Of a stretch of 39,500 nt of DNA, positions 26,191-33,621 are shown piece by piece. The stretch's first letter is position 1, and each line of letters begins with the position of its first letter. The notes beneath the pieces are model-generated. The model saw nothing but the letters and a program-made list of their open reading frames with translations. It searched no databases and was not told where the DNA came from. This stretch comes from Candidatus Fibrimonadaceae bacterium (GTDB lineage: Bacteria > Fibrobacterota > Fibrobacteria > Fibrobacterales > Fibrobacteraceae). Where the stretch lies: positions 1-39,500 of the forward strand of contig JAITFO010000011.1 of NCBI GenBank assembly GCA_031281265.1. Reading direction: 5' to 3'. Made by a program: the position numbers and the translations under genes.

Positions 26191-26204
26191 CGTTTTACTA
26201 TATT
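26177..26204 (+). promoter_or_regulatory. Promoter of dnaX-ybaB
   Basis: TTGACG at 26177-26182, a 16-base spacer and TATATT at 26199-26204. The ATG at 26213 is eight bases further, giving an essentially leaderless message. Confidence 0.6.
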
Positions 26205-26212
26205 ACCACCCT

Positions 26213-27388
26213 ATGCCCTATATAGCAATGGCAAGAAAATGGCGGCCACGCTCATTTAGCGAGATGGTTGGGCAGGAGCATATTGCCCAAACGCTTAAAA
26301 ATGCCATTGCAACGGAGAAAGTCCACCACGCTTTTCTATTCACAGGTACAAGAGGCGTTGGCAAAACAACTTCCGCTAGGATTTTAGCTTCTATGCTAAA
26401 TTGTACAGCGGAAGGGGAAAAACCTTGCGGGCAGTGCGAGAGCTGCAAAGCCATAGCAGCAGGTTCATCTATGGACGTTTTGGAAATTGACGCTGCTAGT
26501 AACAACGGCGTGGAAGATATGCGGACAATTCTTGACGGAACGCAGTACCCGCCCATGAACAGCCAGCATCGAATTTTAATAATAGACGAGGTTCACGCTC
26601 TTTCAAAACAGGCTTGGAATTCCATGTTAAAAACTTTGGAAGAGCCGCCACATTATTTGATTTTTATCTTCGCAACCACAGAGGTCAACAAGGTTTTGCC
26701 CACGATTTTATCCAGGGTTCTGCGTTTTGATTTCAAAAGACTTTCTCCTTTGCAAATTTCAAAACGGCTCGCTTATGTATGCGAGCAAGAAGGCATAAAA
26801 ATTGCACCGGAAGCACTTTCCATAATCTCGGAAAAAGCAGACGGCTCAATGCGTGATGCCCTGACCATCTTTGACGAAGTGTTTGCCTATAGCGGCAATT
26901 CTATAACAGCGGAGTCTGTGCAAAATGCGCTTGGCATTCCATCAGATACCCTTTACTTTGAGCTTGTAAAAGCTTTTGAAGCCCACGATGCAAAGGGAAG
27001 TTTTGCCGTTTTGGAAAAGGCCATAGCGGCGGGCGTGGAAGTGCAGGTATTCTTAGAAGGGCTCATAAGATTTTTGCGCAATTTTCTCTATTCAAAAATT
27101 GGGCTCACCGCTGAGACGCTTGAGATTTCTCAAGAAAATTTGGACAACCTCAAAAAACTCGCTCCAACTTTTGAGCAGGGCGATATTTTGCGAATTGCAA
27201 AAATCATAACCGAGCTTAGCGAAAGGTGTTCCTCAAGGCATGGCTTGAATCCACGCTTGCTGGCAGAAGCGGAATTTTCAAAAATAGCTTGGCTGGATAG
27301 GGTGGTAAACATAAAAGAAGTTTTGGAAAATATCAAAAACACTCCTCTAAAAGAGGAAAGCCAAAAAAAAATCGGCAGTTTTATCTAG
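26213..27388 (+). CDS. dnaX: DNA polymerase III subunit gamma (dnaX zero-frame product)
   Basis: 391 residues from the ATG at 26213, the first start after the promoter. This clamp-loader ATPase has Walker A GTRGVGKT (45-52), zinc cysteines C64, C72, C75 and C78, DEVH at 125-128 and the sensor region TTEVNKVLPTILSRVLRF. Domain III follows to about 370. The product ends SQKKIGSFI just after nine consecutive A's (27363-27371). It therefore lacks a tau C-terminal part in this frame; the +1 frame continues to 27641 (separate entry). dnaX is the first gene of a unit with ybaB, the classic arrangement, although recR is not present. The E. coli and Thermus dnaX genes both use A-rich slippery sequences to make gamma and tau. 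Confidence 0.95.
   Translation: MPYIAMARKWRPRSFSEMVGQEHIAQTLKNAIATEKVHHAFLFTGTRGVGKTTSARILASMLNCTAEGEKPCGQCESCKAIAAGSSMDVLEIDAASNNGVEDMRTILDGTQYPPMNSQHRILIIDEVHALSKQAWNSMLKTLEEPPHYLIFIFATTEVNKVLPTILSRVLRFDFKRLSPLQISKRLAYVCEQEGIKIAPEALSIISEKADGSMRDALTIFDEVFAYSGNSITAESVQNALGIPSDTLYFELVKAFEAHDAKGSFAVLEKAIAAGVEVQVFLEGLIRFLRNFLYSKIGLTAETLEISQENLDNLKKLAPTFEQGDILRIAKIITELSERCSSRHGLNPRLLAEAEFSKIAWLDRVVNIKEVLENIKNTPLKEESQKKIGSFI
27363..27371 (+). promoter_or_regulatory. dnaX: Nine-A slippage tract in dnaX
   Basis: CC-A9-TCGG, encoding ...Q-K-K-I in the zero frame, which stops 14 bases after the tract (TAG at 27386-27388). Loss of one A, gain of two A's, or a +1 ribosomal shift joins the frame that runs open to 27641. 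The tract length equals the run used for transcriptional slippage in Thermus thermophilus dnaX (known). A plain mutation or a homopolymer assembly error would look the same. Confidence 0.6.
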
Positions 27389-27641
27389 CCCGCCGCCTTC
27401 TGTACGGGCGTTGCATGCAACGCCCCAACAAGCAACGCCCCAACAACCTTCGACTTCCCCTTTTGAAAAGGATTTAAAAGAAAATCCTCATCTTGCGGAT
27501 TTTGTAAAATATATGGGATTAAAGTTAGTCGGAATAAAAAAGGAGGTTCAAAATGGACATGCAGCAAATGCTTCGCTCAATGCAGAAAATGCAGACTCAA
27601 ATGCAGAAGAGTCAGGAGAGCTTGCGGAGCCAGAGCTTTAG
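27372..27641 (+). CDS. dnaX: Predicted tau-specific C-terminal extension of dnaX (+1 frame)
   Basis: After the A-tract the +1 frame adds 89 residues, giving a full product of about 475. It begins SAVLSSPPPSVRALHATPQQ, a Pro/Gln/Ala/Ser linker, and continues FEKDLKENPHLADFVKYMGL then KLVGIKKEV. The latter has the pattern of the short module ending many tau subunits (HPLVQAVLxxFPGAxIVxVR in other bacteria), so this frame appears to be under selection. The remaining residues (NGHAANASLNAENADSN and so on) overlap the first 89 bases of ybaB and are acidic low-complexity sequence. There is no independent ribosome binding site for the TTG at 27411, which argues against a separate gene. Confidence 0.6.
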   Translation, partial: SAVLSSPPPSVRALHATPQQATPQQPSTSPFEKDLKENPHLADFVKYMGLKLVGIKKEVQNGHAANASLNAENADSNAEESGELAEPEL

Positions 27642-27864
27642 TTCGGAAGCAGGCGGCGGCGCGGTCAAGGTAACTTTGGATGGCAACGGAGCTTTAACAG
27701 AACTCAAAATTGCCCCATCCGCTGTGGACGCAGGCGATGTGGAAGCTCTGGAAGACCTTCTAATGGCGGCTTTCAACGAAGCCATCGCTAAAAAAGACAA
27801 AGCATATCAAGAAAGTGTTGGAGCTATAACCAAAGGCTTGAAGATTCCGGGAATGCCCTTTTAA
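27553..27864 (+). CDS. ybaB: Nucleoid-associated protein YbaB/EbfC
   Basis: 103 residues. MDMQQMLRSMQKMQTQMQKS is the N-terminal helix, followed by GGGAVKVTLDGNGALTELKI and the second helix ending GLKIPGMPF, as in the family. Forms small DNA-binding dimers and is nearly always next to dnaX and recR. RBS AAAGGAGGTTC lies ideally before the ATG, and it serves within the dnaX +1 frame overlap. The stop overlaps the convergent REC-DUF2225 gene by four bases. Confidence 0.95.
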   Translation: MDMQQMLRSMQKMQTQMQKSQESLRSQSFSSEAGGGAVKVTLDGNGALTELKIAPSAVDAGDVEALEDLLMAAFNEAIAKKDKAYQESVGAITKGLKIPGMPF

Positions 27865-29069
27865 AATTCTCTGATGACATCGGAGTTTACACCTTCTTTC
27901 CAGATGTAGAGCAATCTCTCGTTCCAGAGCCTTTCCTCAAAGGAAGCATCATCTGCTCCACCTATTCTGCGGTAAAAATTTTCGAGTTCCAGTTTCAATT
28001 CGTTTGCACGTATGGAGGCTCCAGTTGCCATGTTCAGAGCTATTAAAAAATAATAGGTCTTTGCCCTTATAACCCTCGAAGTGTTTTGAATTTTTAACTG
28101 ATTTGAAAATAATTCGATGGATTCGCGTAAATTGTTTTGATATTCAATTTTATCGCGAGTCATGGCATACCTCAGCACGGCATACATGGTTGTATAAAAA
28201 CCTATATCACAATACACGCCCTGTTTATCGCCTATAACAAGGCCGTTCCCGCCCTTTTCCGCCAATAAAAAAGATTCCATAACCCTTTGCAAATCACGAT
28301 TTGGATTGGAGAATACCGTTTCTGTATTTTCAACGCTTACCATTTTTTTACGCGCCGTTATTCCCCTTGAGAGAATACGCTTGGCATCGCCGCTATAAGG
28401 AAAAGAGGTGTGCTTAGGATCCACTGCAAAATCGTTTATATCGTAAGAGGCAAACAAGCAACTAGGGCAAACGGCGACCATTGTGCACATAAAGTCCCAT
28501 CTGAGAAAACCATCTTTAGGTGTGTATTTAGGGAATATACCGCTTTCCCAAGATTCATCATAAGCCTCTTGACGCGGCACAAAAAAGTTCACATGGTCGC
28601 AACCGCAAAAATAACAGGTTCTAACATGCACAATATAAGGTTGGTCAGGTTCATAATGCAAAATTGTTTCGTGTTCTTCTTCGGCCTCAGAAACTTCAAT
28701 GGTGGTGTATTTTTTGGCAATACCTAGCAACACAGGTTCCCTGAGGGGCTTTTGCAAAAACAGATCTGCGCCTGCGGCAAACGCGTTTTTTTCGACAACA
28801 GTGGCTGGTTGGGCAGAAAACATCACTACGTTAGTGTCTGGATACGCATTTCTGATTTTTCTGGTAGCTTCGTAACCGTCCATCTCTGGCATCATTATAT
28901 CTATTATGGCAAGCCTTGGGTGAAAAGTTTCCATTTTATGCAAACCGAGAACCCCGTTTGTAGCGGTTTCAACTTCGTAACCGTTCTGAGTAAGAGTTTG
29001 AGTCATAACTTTTAACAAAGCCAAGGAATCATCCATTATCAAAATTCGATTGTTAGTTTTCGTAGTCAT
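27861..29069 (-). CDS. Response regulator with DUF2225 domain
   Basis: 402 residues. The receiver domain (1-120) carries D13/D14, phosphorylation site D57, S85 and K107 (QKPLREPVLL). The rest matches DUF2225, with two cysteine clusters probably binding zinc: C152, C155, C157 and C195, C201, C204. A helical C-terminal part ends VNSDVIREF. The output function of DUF2225 is unknown; it is found in spirochaetes, Fibrobacterota and Firmicutes, often joined to signalling domains. The gene has a TATATT box six bases before its ATG and is the second response regulator here without an adjacent kinase. Confidence 0.85.
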   Translation of the reverse strand: MTTKTNNRILIMDDSLALLKVMTQTLTQNGYEVETATNGVLGLHKMETFHPRLAIIDIMMPEMDGYEATRKIRNAYPDTNVVMFSAQPATVVEKNAFAAGADLFLQKPLREPVLLGIAKKYTTIEVSEAEEEHETILHYEPDQPYIVHVRTCYFCGCDHVNFFVPRQEAYDESWESGIFPKYTPKDGFLRWDFMCTMVAVCPSCLFASYDINDFAVDPKHTSFPYSGDAKRILSRGITARKKMVSVENTETVFSNPNRDLQRVMESFLLAEKGGNGLVIGDKQGVYCDIGFYTTMYAVLRYAMTRDKIEYQNNLRESIELFSNQLKIQNTSRVIRAKTYYFLIALNMATGASIRANELKLELENFYRRIGGADDASFEERLWNERLLYIWKEGVNSDVIREF

Positions 29070-29075
29070 AGGGTA

Positions 29076-29081
29076 AATATA
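29076..29081 (-). promoter_or_regulatory. -10 element of the REC-DUF2225 gene
   Basis: TATATT in TTTACTATATTTACCCT on the minus strand, six bases before the ATG at 29069: a leaderless arrangement. The context is the same as before the HD-GYP regulator gene. Confidence 0.55.
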
Positions 29082-29087
29082 GTAAAT

Positions 29088-29846
29088 TTAAAAGGCAATT
29101 CCCTGTATTTCGCTTTTTTTAAAGAACCCATTTTCCCTGCTATCATAGCAAAGTTTCTGCTGACCAGCTTTTTCGCACGAGAGGTAAAATAGCTCCTCAT
29201 TTATTACAAGGCTTTTGATTTCAATGGAATCCGCAAAGAGTTTTCTCTTAAAACGGATACGATCATAAACGGGGAAAATCTTTTGCAATTGAAGCTCCAA
29301 GATTCTCAGCTCCTGCCAAGGCAAAAAAGCAACTTCCCTTTCGGAAACTGGACGCCCAGAAATGCTTGCCCTACCGACATAGGTAAAAGGGAGCTCTTTT
29401 TTCCCGCTCCAAAGGGAGATTTCAGTGTTTATTTTTTTCTCTGGTGAAAGTTCCCTGTACAGGGCAAGGGATGCGTCCCAAAGCATTGGGTACAACCTTT
29501 CAAAATATACCGTATCTCCAACTCTGGGAATGTCTATTATCAAATTACCAAAGGGAGTTAGAATGTCTACGGTATCTCCACTTTTCCCAACTTGCCAAAG
29601 CAAAATGGAGTTCCCGCTTTTTGTGGCTACCGATAGCAAATCCCCGGCTTTGGAATTTTTTTTGCATAAGGCAAGCTCGCAAACAGGGACTATTTTCCCC
29701 TCAAAGCTCCAAATAGAAAAAACAAAAAACCTGATGGCTATCACAAAAGCCACGCAGCAAAGGCAGAGCAACAATTTACTCCAAGCCCTTGCGGGCGACG
29801 ATTTTCGCAAGGTTTCATCGATGCTTTTTTCTATATTTTTTTCCAT
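29088..29846 (-). CDS. Signal peptidase I-like membrane protein, catalytically degenerate
   Basis: 252 residues. A basic N-terminus and a membrane helix (about 25-46) precede FEGKIVPVCELALC, where active signal peptidases have VPSGSMxPT, and GNSILLWQVGKSGDTVDI, which aligns with YIKRVVGLPGDTVEI. By this alignment the catalytic Ser is E57 and the Lys is W84. The end, SLVINEELFYLSCEKAGQQ then YDSRENGFFKKSEIQGIAF, matches the family's box E and C-terminus (DSRxxGFVPxxxIxGKA). It is probably an inactive member of the S26 family, perhaps a partner or regulator. The proA -10 element lies inside its first codons on the other strand. Confidence 0.65.
   Translation of the reverse strand: MEKNIEKSIDETLRKSSPARAWSKLLLCLCCVAFVIAIRFFVFSIWSFEGKIVPVCELALCKKNSKAGDLLSVATKSGNSILLWQVGKSGDTVDILTPFGNLIIDIPRVGDTVYFERLYPMLWDASLALYRELSPEKKINTEISLWSGKKELPFTYVGRASISGRPVSEREVAFLPWQELRILELQLQKIFPVYDRIRFKRKLFADSIEIKSLVINEELFYLSCEKAGQQKLCYDSRENGFFKKSEIQGIAF
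29832..29837 (+). promoter_or_regulatory. -10 element of proA-hisI inside the divergent coding start
   Basis: TATATT after a T-run, 35 bases before the proA ATG. The positions are codons 4-5 of the minus-strand signal-peptidase-like gene, so the proA transcript starts inside the divergent gene. Confidence 0.45.
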
Positions 29847-29872
29847 CTTGGCAAAAGATAGGAAATTTTAAA

Positions 29873-31069
29873 ATGATTGCGGAACACATAGCTCAAAGAG
29901 CAAAAATCGCATCGCTTGAATTGAGGAGTTTAAGCGCGCAAACTCGTAATGATGTTTTGCAAAAAACAGCGCAGCTCCTCCGTGAGCAGCAAGCAAAGAT
30001 AATAGAGGAAAACGAAAGGGATGTTAATGCCGCAAAGGAAAGCGGCATGGCTCCGGCGATGATAGACCGCCTCACGCTAACCTCAAAACGCATAGAAGAT
30101 ATGGCAAAGGGCGTGGAAGAGATAGCCGCACTTGCAGACCCCCTTGGCAAACTTCTGGAACACAGAACGCTCAAAAACGGTATAGACATCAGCCGCGTTA
30201 GCGTGCCTCTCGGAGCGATTTTCTTCATTTACGAAAGCCGCCCGAATGTCACAATAGACGGCGCAGCTCTGTGCTTTAAGGCTGGCAATGCTGTCATTTT
30301 ACGTGGCGGCAAGGAATCCGTGCATTCAAGCTCTTTTTTGGCAAAATTGTTTTGCGACTCCCTTGCGGAGCTCGGAATTTCAAAGGATGCCGTTCAGTAC
30401 ATAGATAACCCCGACCGCAGCTTGCTAGGCGAGTTGCTAAAGCAAAGCGAATATTTGGACTTGGTAATTCCGCGTGGCGGGGAAGGCTTAATCAGGGCTG
30501 TAAGCGAGCAATCGAGGATTCCCGTGATAAAGCATTTCAACGGGATTTGCCATGTTTACATAGACAAAAGCGCGGATGTGGAAAAAGCCGCCAAAATTTT
30601 ATTCAACGCAAAAGTTCAACGCCCAAGCGTGTGCAACGCCGCAGAAACCGTGCTATTTCACAAGGACTTGCCAAAGGAAGCCGTGGAGCAAATTCTAAAA
30701 CCGTTGCAAGAGGCGGGCGTGGTGCTTCATTACGATAAATTCGGGATAGAGTATTTGGATTTGCAAATTTCAGTTGGTTTTGTGGAAGGCGTAAAAGAAG
30801 CCTGCGAACACATCGAAAAACACGGCAGCCATCACACGGATGCTATAGTGGCAGAGGATGCCAAAGCCTTGGAATACTTTGCGAACAACGTGGACAGTTC
30901 CAGTGTTATGCTGAACGCCAGTACCCGCTTTGCAGACGGCGGCGAGTATGGGCTTGGAGCGGAAGTTGGCATTTCCACCGACAAACTGCACGCCAGAGGG
31001 CCTATGGGAGTGGAGAGTTTATGCAGTTATAAATGGGTGCTAAAAGGCAACGGGCAGGTTAGGGGATGA
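29873..31069 (+). CDS. proA: Glutamate-5-semialdehyde dehydrogenase
   Basis: 398 residues from the ATG at 29873; the longer frame upstream has no family match. It reduces glutamyl-5-phosphate to the semialdehyde with NADPH in proline synthesis. Motifs: [41 protein letters not shown] and the catalytic C254 in [12 protein letters not shown]; ends [17 protein letters not shown]. The RBS AGGAAA is weak. Its stop overlaps the hisI ATG (ATGA), an unusual pairing of proline and histidine genes; proB is not in the window. Confidence 0.97.
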   Translation: MIAEHIAQRAKIASLELRSLSAQTRNDVLQKTAQLLREQQAKIIEENERDVNAAKESGMAPAMIDRLTLTSKRIEDMAKGVEEIAALADPLGKLLEHRTLKNGIDISRVSVPLGAIFFIYESRPNVTIDGAALCFKAGNAVILRGGKESVHSSSFLAKLFCDSLAELGISKDAVQYIDNPDRSLLGELLKQSEYLDLVIPRGGEGLIRAVSEQSRIPVIKHFNGICHVYIDKSADVEKAAKILFNAKVQRPSVCNAAETVLFHKDLPKEAVEQILKPLQEAGVVLHYDKFGIEYLDLQISVGFVEGVKEACEHIEKHGSHHTDAIVAEDAKALEYFANNVDSSSVMLNASTRFADGGEYGLGAEVGISTDKLHARGPMGVESLCSYKWVLKGNGQVRG

Positions 31070-31395
31070 ATCCCATAAAATACAACGAGCAAGGCTTAGT
31101 CCCCGTTATTGCGCAGCACGCAGAAGATGGCACTGTGCTTATGATGGCTTGGATGAACGAAGAGGCTTTGAAATTGACTTTGGGGAAAGGCGAAATGGTG
31201 TTTTGGAGCCGTAGCAGGGGGGAGCTTTGGCACAAAGGTTCAACCAGCGGGAATTTCCTAAAAGTGGTGAGCTGGTCGCCGGATTGCGATTTTGACTGCC
31301 TTTTATTCAAGGTTTTACCCCAAGGAAAGGGGGTAGCCTGCCATACAGGGGAAAAAAGTTGCTTTTTTTCTTTCCAAGATGTAATAAAAAGGTAA
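31066..31395 (+). CDS. hisI: Phosphoribosyl-AMP cyclohydrolase
   Basis: 109 residues. It opens the purine ring of phosphoribosyl-AMP, the third step of histidine synthesis. Motifs: [34 protein letters not shown], then CDFDC and [10 protein letters not shown], which carry the Zn and Mg ligands. It is the stand-alone HisI form with no HisE domain. Starts inside the proA stop (ATGA), so translation is coupled. Confidence 0.96.
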   Translation: MNPIKYNEQGLVPVIAQHAEDGTVLMMAWMNEEALKLTLGKGEMVFWSRSRGELWHKGSTSGNFLKVVSWSPDCDFDCLLFKVLPQGKGVACHTGEKSCFFSFQDVIKR

Positions 31396-31416
31396 TTTTA
31401 TCGTAAAAGAAATTAT

Positions 31417-31437
31417 ATTATATATATAATCTATATC
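31417..31437 (+). promoter_or_regulatory. AT-rich palindrome and -10 before the FGE-like protein gene
   Basis: ATTATATATATAAT (31417-31430) is a perfect 14-base palindrome, followed by TATATC at 31432-31437. The ATG at 31455 has a TGAGG ribosome binding site. The palindrome could bind a regulator or be chance in AT-rich DNA. Confidence 0.35.
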
Positions 31438-31454
31438 CCCAACGTGAGGTGTTT

Positions 31455-33557
31455 ATGAACACTAAGGTAACTTTCAAAATAGCAATGGCAGCAATCGTTG
31501 CCCTATTTTCAAATGCAATGGCACAAGCCAACTACACAGAAGCTCTAACCGGGCTAACCTCCAGCCAAAAAACTTTGGATATGGTGTACGTCAAGGGCGG
31601 AACCTACACAAGAGGCTGCTCCACCGGAGATAACGTCTGCGAATCGACAGAAAAGCCTACTCACAGCGTAACGCTCAGTGATTATTATATAGGTAAATAC
31701 GAACTGACAAATGCTCAATGGGTTTCTGTTATGGGTGGTAACGGAACTAAGGATAACAAACCTAAAACAAACATCACTTGGTATGATGCCGTTGAGTTCA
31801 CATGCAAACTGAGCAAGCAAACGAATAAGAAATACCGCTTGGTGACCGATGCCGAATTTGAGTATGCGGCTCGCGGAGGCATAAACAAAAACAATTTTCT
31901 CTATTCCGGTAGCAATAATGCAGACGATGTGGCGTGGCATTCGGGCAACACCCCTAAGCAGTACGGTTATGCGCAAGTTCAAGATGCGGGTACCAAGACC
32001 GCTAATACACTCGGCATATATGATTTAAGCGGCAACGTGTATGAATGGACGCTTGATAGTTGGGGTTGGTCAGCTACTTATAGCAGTTCCAGCGGACTGA
32101 CAAACCCAATGAATAGACCAACCGCTCACACTCAAAAGACACGTCGTGGTGGTAGCTATGACCAACCAGCCTCGGAAAGCCGAGTATCAGCGCACAAGAT
32201 ACGCTCAATTGAAGGCAAGGACGGTTCAATAGGGCTTCGCTTGGCTCGCTCCGTTTCTGATAATGACCCAGCCGCAAAAATAGACCCTTGTGGCATCACA
32301 CAACCTTTCCCGTCAGGAGCCAAAACAAACTTCCGTGATGATAGAATAGCTACAGCAGACGACGAAGCGTGGATATATGATATGGGCGAGTATAACCCCG
32401 GCATGGGCTACGTGCTTAGACTTTCACCCAACGGTGCTGCTAAATATGCTATGATTATGACTTATAACGGTAACCAGATGGTTACCGACCAAGCTTCTGG
32501 CGAGTGGTTTACAGTCAACGGCCAGTCCTTGTATATAGTGCCAACTTCTGGTGCAACAAAAAAATACATATATCTTCCGCTTTGCAGAGAAAAATGCGAC
32601 AATATGTCTATGATGCCTTCAACCGATATGCCGGGTAGATATGAGCGTATGAAGCTAACCGATTTTTCTGGAGCTAACAAAGTGACTCTTCCTTCCAGTA
32701 CCAACAAGACTCCCGAAGCATTAGCCCAAGCCGCTGGGAAATCTAATGTCAATATGGCTAGCCCCCCAGAAACCGGACGTGATTCGCGGTTGATAGAGGG
32801 TACTGCAAGTGCATGGGTACAGGACAACGTCGCTTTGAACGCTGGCGGCACGCATAGGTATCGCAAAGATTTTGACAATACATCAGACATGAGGTTTGTA
32901 GTTTGGGACGCCGCTGCAAATACCTCGGTCTTGTTGGCTCACGGCCCGTGGTTCACGGTTGACAGCACATTCCTGCGCGTTAAAGACCCAAATGGTGCTA
33001 ACTACGATTATTTATATAACGTTGTAGGCGATACAGTATTGTATCACATATCCTTTCAATCTTATGAACCAGGCGATTTCAGAATGTTCAAAAAAATGAG
33101 CGCGAGCAGTGTTCCGCAATGGAAAGAGCCCACTTCTAATGATACCTACAACCAAGGTTCCTCAAAATACATACCACCCTCCACAACTGGCACAATGCCA
33201 ACTATTTCCAGTTCTTCCGGTGGGTCTAGTTCCTCAGCAATTTCCAGCTCATCTGGAGGGTCTAGCTCTTCCGGCGGCGGTGATAGCAGTTCTTCTTCCG
33301 AGGAAGGGGACAATACAGCCATTTTGTCTAAAATTGCCGTGAGCAATCAGGTTATGAAGGTAAAAAATGGCATAGGTTTGCACGCTGTGAACGGTGCAAT
33401 AGTTGAAATTTACAACACCAAGGGAAAGCTGATAAATAAACAGAGCTACGAAAACGGCATCTATTCCGTTTCATTCTCCAATTTGCCAAAGGGAATGTAC
33501 ATAGTGAAAGTGCGGTTTGACAAAGGAACCAAAATACTGCGAGTACCTGTGATGTAA
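31455..33557 (+). CDS. Secreted protein with FGE/SUMF1-like domain and Por/T9SS-type tail
   Basis: 700 residues from the ATG at 31455. Signal peptide 1-24 (cut after AMA). Residues about 40-270 form a formylglycine-generating-enzyme-like domain: MVYVKGGTYTRGC, HSVTLSDYYIGKYELTNAQW, YRLVTDAEFEYAARGG, GIYDLSGNVYEWTLDSW and GSIGLRLAR. A middle region (about 280-565) contains two related beta-rich units, each with WFTV and an adjacent long strand (GEWFTVNGQSLYIV and GPWFTVDSTFLRV). A Ser-rich linker follows, and the last ~75 residues (VEIYNTKGKLINKQSYENGI, LPKGMYIVKV) match a Por secretion-system tail. Whether the domain modifies sulfatases or serves as a binding module is unknown. Confidence 0.83.
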   Translation: MNTKVTFKIAMAAIVALFSNAMAQANYTEALTGLTSSQKTLDMVYVKGGTYTRGCSTGDNVCESTEKPTHSVTLSDYYIGKYELTNAQWVSVMGGNGTKDNKPKTNITWYDAVEFTCKLSKQTNKKYRLVTDAEFEYAARGGINKNNFLYSGSNNADDVAWHSGNTPKQYGYAQVQDAGTKTANTLGIYDLSGNVYEWTLDSWGWSATYSSSSGLTNPMNRPTAHTQKTRRGGSYDQPASESRVSAHKIRSIEGKDGSIGLRLARSVSDNDPAAKIDPCGITQPFPSGAKTNFRDDRIATADDEAWIYDMGEYNPGMGYVLRLSPNGAAKYAMIMTYNGNQMVTDQASGEWFTVNGQSLYIVPTSGATKKYIYLPLCREKCDNMSMMPSTDMPGRYERMKLTDFSGANKVTLPSSTNKTPEALAQAAGKSNVNMASPPETGRDSRLIEGTASAWVQDNVALNAGGTHRYRKDFDNTSDMRFVVWDAAANTSVLLAHGPWFTVDSTFLRVKDPNGANYDYLYNVVGDTVLYHISFQSYEPGDFRMFKKMSASSVPQWKEPTSNDTYNQGSSKYIPPSTTGTMPTISSSSGGSSSSAISSSSGGSSSSGGGDSSSSSEEGDNTAILSKIAVSNQVMKVKNGIGLHAVNGAIVEIYNTKGKLINKQSYENGIYSVSFSNLPKGMYIVKVRFDKGTKILRVPVM

Positions 33558-33585
33558 TTTAGCCCTCCGGGCGGAAAAAATTTTC

Positions 33586-33591
33586 TATATT
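33586..33591 (+). promoter_or_regulatory. -10 element of the ankyrin lipoprotein gene
   Basis: TATATT after TTTTC, with a leader of about 30 bases that contains TTGAGGTG before the ATG at 33622. Confidence 0.5.
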
Positions 33592-33621
33592 ACACTTCAA
33601 ACATTCTTTGAGGTGTATTAT

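Noticed and set aside
27411-27641. A separate 76-codon gene between dnaX and ybaB
   Set aside because: The TTG has no ribosome binding site, and the frame is open back through the A-tract into dnaX, so a shifted dnaX tail fits better.
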